64,000 nt of DNA from Cryobacterium arcticum (lineage in GTDB: Bacteria > Actinomycetota > Actinomycetes > Actinomycetales > Microbacteriaceae), in NCBI RefSeq assembly GCF_001679725.1, contig NZ_CP016282.1, forward strand, positions 682,001 to 746,000, read 5' to 3'. The stretch's first letter is position 1. Each line of letters opens with the position of its first letter. Positions 61,428 to 64,000 of this stretch are shown piece by piece. Below the pieces are notes generated by a model. That model was not told the DNA's origin. It saw nothing but the letters and a program-made list of their open reading frames with translations, and did not search any database. A program made the position numbers and the translations under genes.

Positions 61428-62903
61428 TCAGCCGGCTGTCGGGGAGAGGTCGGGGGCGACGCGCACCCCGAGGTCGTGGCGCAGGGCGCTGAGGGCGGCG
61501 TGCCAGCCGGCCAGGCCATGCACGCCGGGGCCGGGCGGGGTGGCCGAAGAGCACAGGTACACCCCGGCCAGCGGTGTGCGCCAGGGGTCGGGGGAGAGCA
61601 CGGGCCGTCGCACCAGCTGGGTGAGGCTCACCTCGCCGGCCGAGATGTCCCCGCCGACGTAGTTGGGGTTGTGCCGCTCCACGTCCTGCGCGGTGCGGGA
61701 GGCGGTCGCCAGGATGGTGTCGCGGAAGCCCGGCGCGTACCGCTCGATCTGGCGGATGATCACCTCGGTCTGGTCCACGGTGGAGCCACGGGGAACATGC
61801 GTGTAGGCCCAGAGGGTGTGCCGGCCCGCCGGAGCGCGGCTCGGATCGATTCCGCTGGGCTGCGACACCAGCACATAGGGTTCCTCGGCGTGCCGGCCGC
61901 GGGCCACGGTGTTCTCGGCCCGCCGGATCATTGCCCGGGTGCCGCCGACGTGCACGGTGCCCGCGGCGGAAAGGCCCCGCGCCTGCCAGGGCACGGGGTC
62001 GGACAGTGCGAAATCCACCTTGGCGACGGCGTTTCCGTACCGGAAGGCCGCCAGGCGCCGCGCGTACCCGGCGGGCAACTCCCCCTCGGCCAGTCGCAGC
62101 AGGGCACGGGGCGTGAGGTCCAGGAGCACCACCCGGGCCGGCGGCAGCTCGCTCAGCCGTCGCACCTCGGTGGACGTGATGATCTCGCCGCCGTGCGCCA
62201 GGAGGTCGTCGACCATCGCCGTCACGATGGCGCCGCTGCCGCCGACCGGGATCGGCCAGCCGCCCGCGTGCGCGTAGGTCGAGAGGGTGAGCCCGGCGCC
62301 GGCCGTGGCCAGGCTGGGCAGCGCCCTGATCGTGTGCGCACTCACGCCGGTGAGCAGCGCCGGGGCCTCGTCGCCGCTGAACCGCCAGTCCCACAGCGGG
62401 CCGCCCTGCTCGAGGGTGCGCAGACCGAAACGCAGCGCGGTCGCCGGGTGCCGGGGCACCCGCAGCAACTGGTTTCCGGTGAACTCGGCCACCTGCTGCG
62501 AGTGCTCCACGAGCGGGGCGAACAACCGGTGCCACGCCGGGCCGTCCCGGCCCAGCTCGTCGACCGTGCGCGCCAGGCTGCGGTACGCCAGTCCGGCCCG
62601 GCCGCCGGGCAGCGGATGCCCGTAAGAGACCTCGGGCACCGTCAACTGCAAACGATCTGAGAGGCCGAACCGCTGGAAGAACTCGGACGCCAGCGCCAGC
62701 GGGTGCACGGCGGAACACACATCGTGGTGGAAGCCGGGCAGTGTGAGCTCAGCGGTGGCGGCGCCGCCGCCGACCTGCGCCGACCGCTCGTAGACGCGCA
62801 CCTTCAGCCCGGCCCTGGCCAGCGTCACCGCGGCGGCCAGGCCGTTCGGCCCCGAGCCCACCACGACGGCGTCGATCTCCGGTCGCCCGCGCCGCACGCT
62901 CAC
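61428..62903 (-). CDS. FAD-dependent oxidoreductase, phytoene desaturase-like
   Basis: A 491-residue amine oxidase/phytoene-desaturase-fold flavoprotein. The dinucleotide motif VVVGSGPNGLAAAVTLARAG begins near residue 13, then YERSAQVGGGAATAEL; the C-terminal FAD motif is VYLCSSATPPGPGVHGLAGWHAA. It resembles the CrtI-related retinol saturase-like group rather than true carotenoid genes, none of which are near. Substrate cannot be inferred. Confidence 0.85.
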   Translation of the reverse strand: MSVRRGRPEIDAVVVGSGPNGLAAAVTLARAGLKVRVYERSAQVGGGAATAELTLPGFHHDVCSAVHPLALASEFFQRFGLSDRLQLTVPEVSYGHPLPGGRAGLAYRSLARTVDELGRDGPAWHRLFAPLVEHSQQVAEFTGNQLLRVPRHPATALRFGLRTLEQGGPLWDWRFSGDEAPALLTGVSAHTIRALPSLATAGAGLTLSTYAHAGGWPIPVGGSGAIVTAMVDDLLAHGGEIITSTEVRRLSELPPARVVLLDLTPRALLRLAEGELPAGYARRLAAFRYGNAVAKVDFALSDPVPWQARGLSAAGTVHVGGTRAMIRRAENTVARGRHAEEPYVLVSQPSGIDPSRAPAGRHTLWAYTHVPRGSTVDQTEVIIRQIERYAPGFRDTILATASRTAQDVERHNPNYVGGDISAGEVSLTQLVRRPVLSPDPWRTPLAGVYLCSSATPPGPGVHGLAGWHAALSALRHDLGVRVAPDLSPTAG

Positions 62904-62980
62904 GCCGGCCGGTCTTCCCGTTCGAGTACTTCGCCGTCCATGCTTCCATTCTTGCCGAACTGTTCCCGAAGCGGAGGTCT

Positions 62981-63000
62981 GCGCCCGGTGTGCCGGGTGC
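62981..63000 (-). terminator. Possible terminator after acyl-CoA dehydrogenase gene
   Basis: GCGCCCGG (62981-62988) pairs with CCGGGTGC (62993-63000), one G-U, around a TGTG loop, 45 bases after the dehydrogenase stop. The rest of the gap 62904-63045 shows nothing clear. Confidence 0.4.
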
Positions 63001-63045
63001 AGATGTCCGGATGGGGAACGGTTGGGGGCGGCATCCGAGCTGGTC

Positions 63046-64000
63046 CTAGACGAACGCGGCCAGTCCGGTGATGCTGCGGCCCACGATGAGGGTGTTCATC
63101 TCCTGGGTGCCCTCGTAGGAGTAGATCGCCTCCGCGTCGGAGAAGAACCGGGCGATGTCGTAGTCGAGCACGATGCCGTTGCCGCCGAACAGTTCCCGGC
63201 ACCAGGCCACGGTCTCCCGCATCCGCGAGGTCGTGTACGACTTGGCCAGCGCCGAGTGCTCGTCGCGCTGGGTGCCCTCGTCGAGCATCTGGGAGACGCG
63301 CACCACCATGCCCAGGCTGGCCGTGATGTTGCCCAGGCTCTTCACGAGCAGATCCTGCACGAGCTGGTGGCCGCCGATCGGCTTGCCGAACTGCACCCGC
63401 TCGGCGGCGTAGGCGGCGGCGGCCTCGTAGGCGCCCATGGCCAGGCCGACGGCAGCCCAGGACACCTCGGCTCGGGTGAACCGCAGCACCCGGGCGGTGT
63501 CCCGGAACGAGTTGGCCTCCTGCAGACGGTTCTGCTCGGACACCCGCACGTTCTCCAGGGTGATGTCGGCATTCTGCACCGAGCGCAGGCTGATCTTGCC
63601 CTCGATCTTCGTGGCCGTGTAGCCGGCGGTGTCGGTGGGCACGATGAAGCCCTTCACAGCGCCGTCCGCGGTGTCCTTGGCCCAGACGATGGTGATGTCG
63701 GAGAAGGTGGCGTTGCCGATCCAGCGCTTGGCGCCGTTGAGCACCCAGCTGTCGCCGTCCCGCGTCGCGGTGGTGCGCAGCCCCTGTGCGGAGTCCGATC
63801 CCGACAGCGGCTCGGTCAGCGCGAAGGCGCCCACGATGTCGCCGCTGGCCAGCCGGGGCAGCCAGTGCGCCCGCTGGGTGGCCGACCCGCAGGCCGCGAT
63901 CGACCCGGCCGCGAGGCCGTTCTGCACGCCCACGAAGGTGGCGACGGATGCGTCCACCCGCGCCAGCTCCAGCGCCACGAAGCCGCGGAAGACCGCCGAG
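63046..64000 (-). CDS. Acyl-CoA dehydrogenase, 5' end beyond window
   Basis: The last 318 residues of an acyl-CoA dehydrogenase; the frame is open to the right edge. FAD/substrate stretches: GAFALTEPLSGSDSAQGLR, VLNGAKRWIGNATFSD and ARAE-like FTRAEVSWAAVGLAMGAYE. The catalytic glutamate is in IYSYEGTQEMN, the position used by short-chain and glutaryl-CoA dehydrogenases. RVQFGKPIGGHQLVQDLL precedes it. A glutaryl-CoA or branched-chain specificity is possible but not shown. Confidence 0.9.
   Translation of the reverse strand, partial: SAVFRGFVALELARVDASVATFVGVQNGLAAGSIAACGSATQRAHWLPRLASGDIVGAFALTEPLSGSDSAQGLRTTATRDGDSWVLNGAKRWIGNATFSDITIVWAKDTADGAVKGFIVPTDTAGYTATKIEGKISLRSVQNADITLENVRVSEQNRLQEANSFRDTARVLRFTRAEVSWAAVGLAMGAYEAAAAYAAERVQFGKPIGGHQLVQDLLVKSLGNITASLGMVVRVSQMLDEGTQRDEHSALAKSYTTSRMRETVAWCRELFGGNGIVLDYDIARFFSDAEAIYSYEGTQEMNTLIVGRSITGLAAFV

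Noticed and set aside
60967..62718. A 583-codon frame upstream of the SRPBCC protein.
   Set aside because: Codons before 61413 are antisense-like shadow of the FAD oxidoreductase in a different frame with no protein character.

Overview
The window is high-GC, densely coded DNA from an actinobacterium. Gene content and protein style (acyl-CoA carboxylase with an epsilon subunit, LpdA-type quinone dehydrogenase, LCP and GtrA proteins, galactofuranose genes, no mycolate genes) suggest a member of Microbacteriaceae close to Cryobacterium; the genus is inference. No tRNA, rRNA, insertion sequence, phage gene or CRISPR array was seen.

Layout. 1-2.7 kb: succinate dehydrogenase sdhC-sdhD-sdhA (minus; sdhA runs off the left edge). 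2.9-5.3 kb: divergent mannosyltransferase-like gene and manC. 5.4-12.5 kb: nucleoside-binding lipoprotein, then a tightly coupled ABC importer-cdd-deoA operon. 12.5-13.9 kb: a DUF559-type nuclease-like gene with related hairpin repeats on both sides. 13.9-18.6 kb: adenosine deaminase with two PTS proteins, and opposing phosphosugar mutase and purine nucleoside phosphorylase. Together 5.4-18.6 kb forms a nucleoside uptake and salvage island. 18.7-30.3 kb: lpdA, biotin/acyl-CoA carboxylase genes (alpha, beta, epsilon, birA), maf, an RNA methyltransferase and a two-component system with a degenerate third partner. 30.3-34.6 kb: PH-domain protein, GtrA, purK-purE, LCP ligase.

34.6-60.2 kb is a large cell-surface glycan region: dTDP-rhamnose genes rmlA-D, many glycosyltransferases, a galactofuranose set (glf, GlfT2-like, GlfT1-like), a Wzm/Wzt ABC exporter, a MOP-type flippase, two tandem O-antigen-ligase/polymerase-like proteins, two large polytopic proteins, and a secreted lysozyme-like repeat protein. 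Nucleotide-sugar supply (manC, rml, glf), polymer assembly, export, and attachment to peptidoglycan by the LCP protein make a coherent pathway. 60.3-64 kb: a rhodanese/CstR-like pair behind a perfect palindrome, an SRPBCC and FAD oxidoreductase pair, and a partial acyl-CoA dehydrogenase.

Recurring features: many genes that begin a transcription unit have an actinobacterial -10 element (TANNNT) 6-8 bases before the start codon, implying leaderless or nearly leaderless mRNAs. Two small dispersed repeat families lie between genes. Gene order from sdh to rml resembles, from memory, the Rv3264-Rv3319 region of Mycobacterium tuberculosis.
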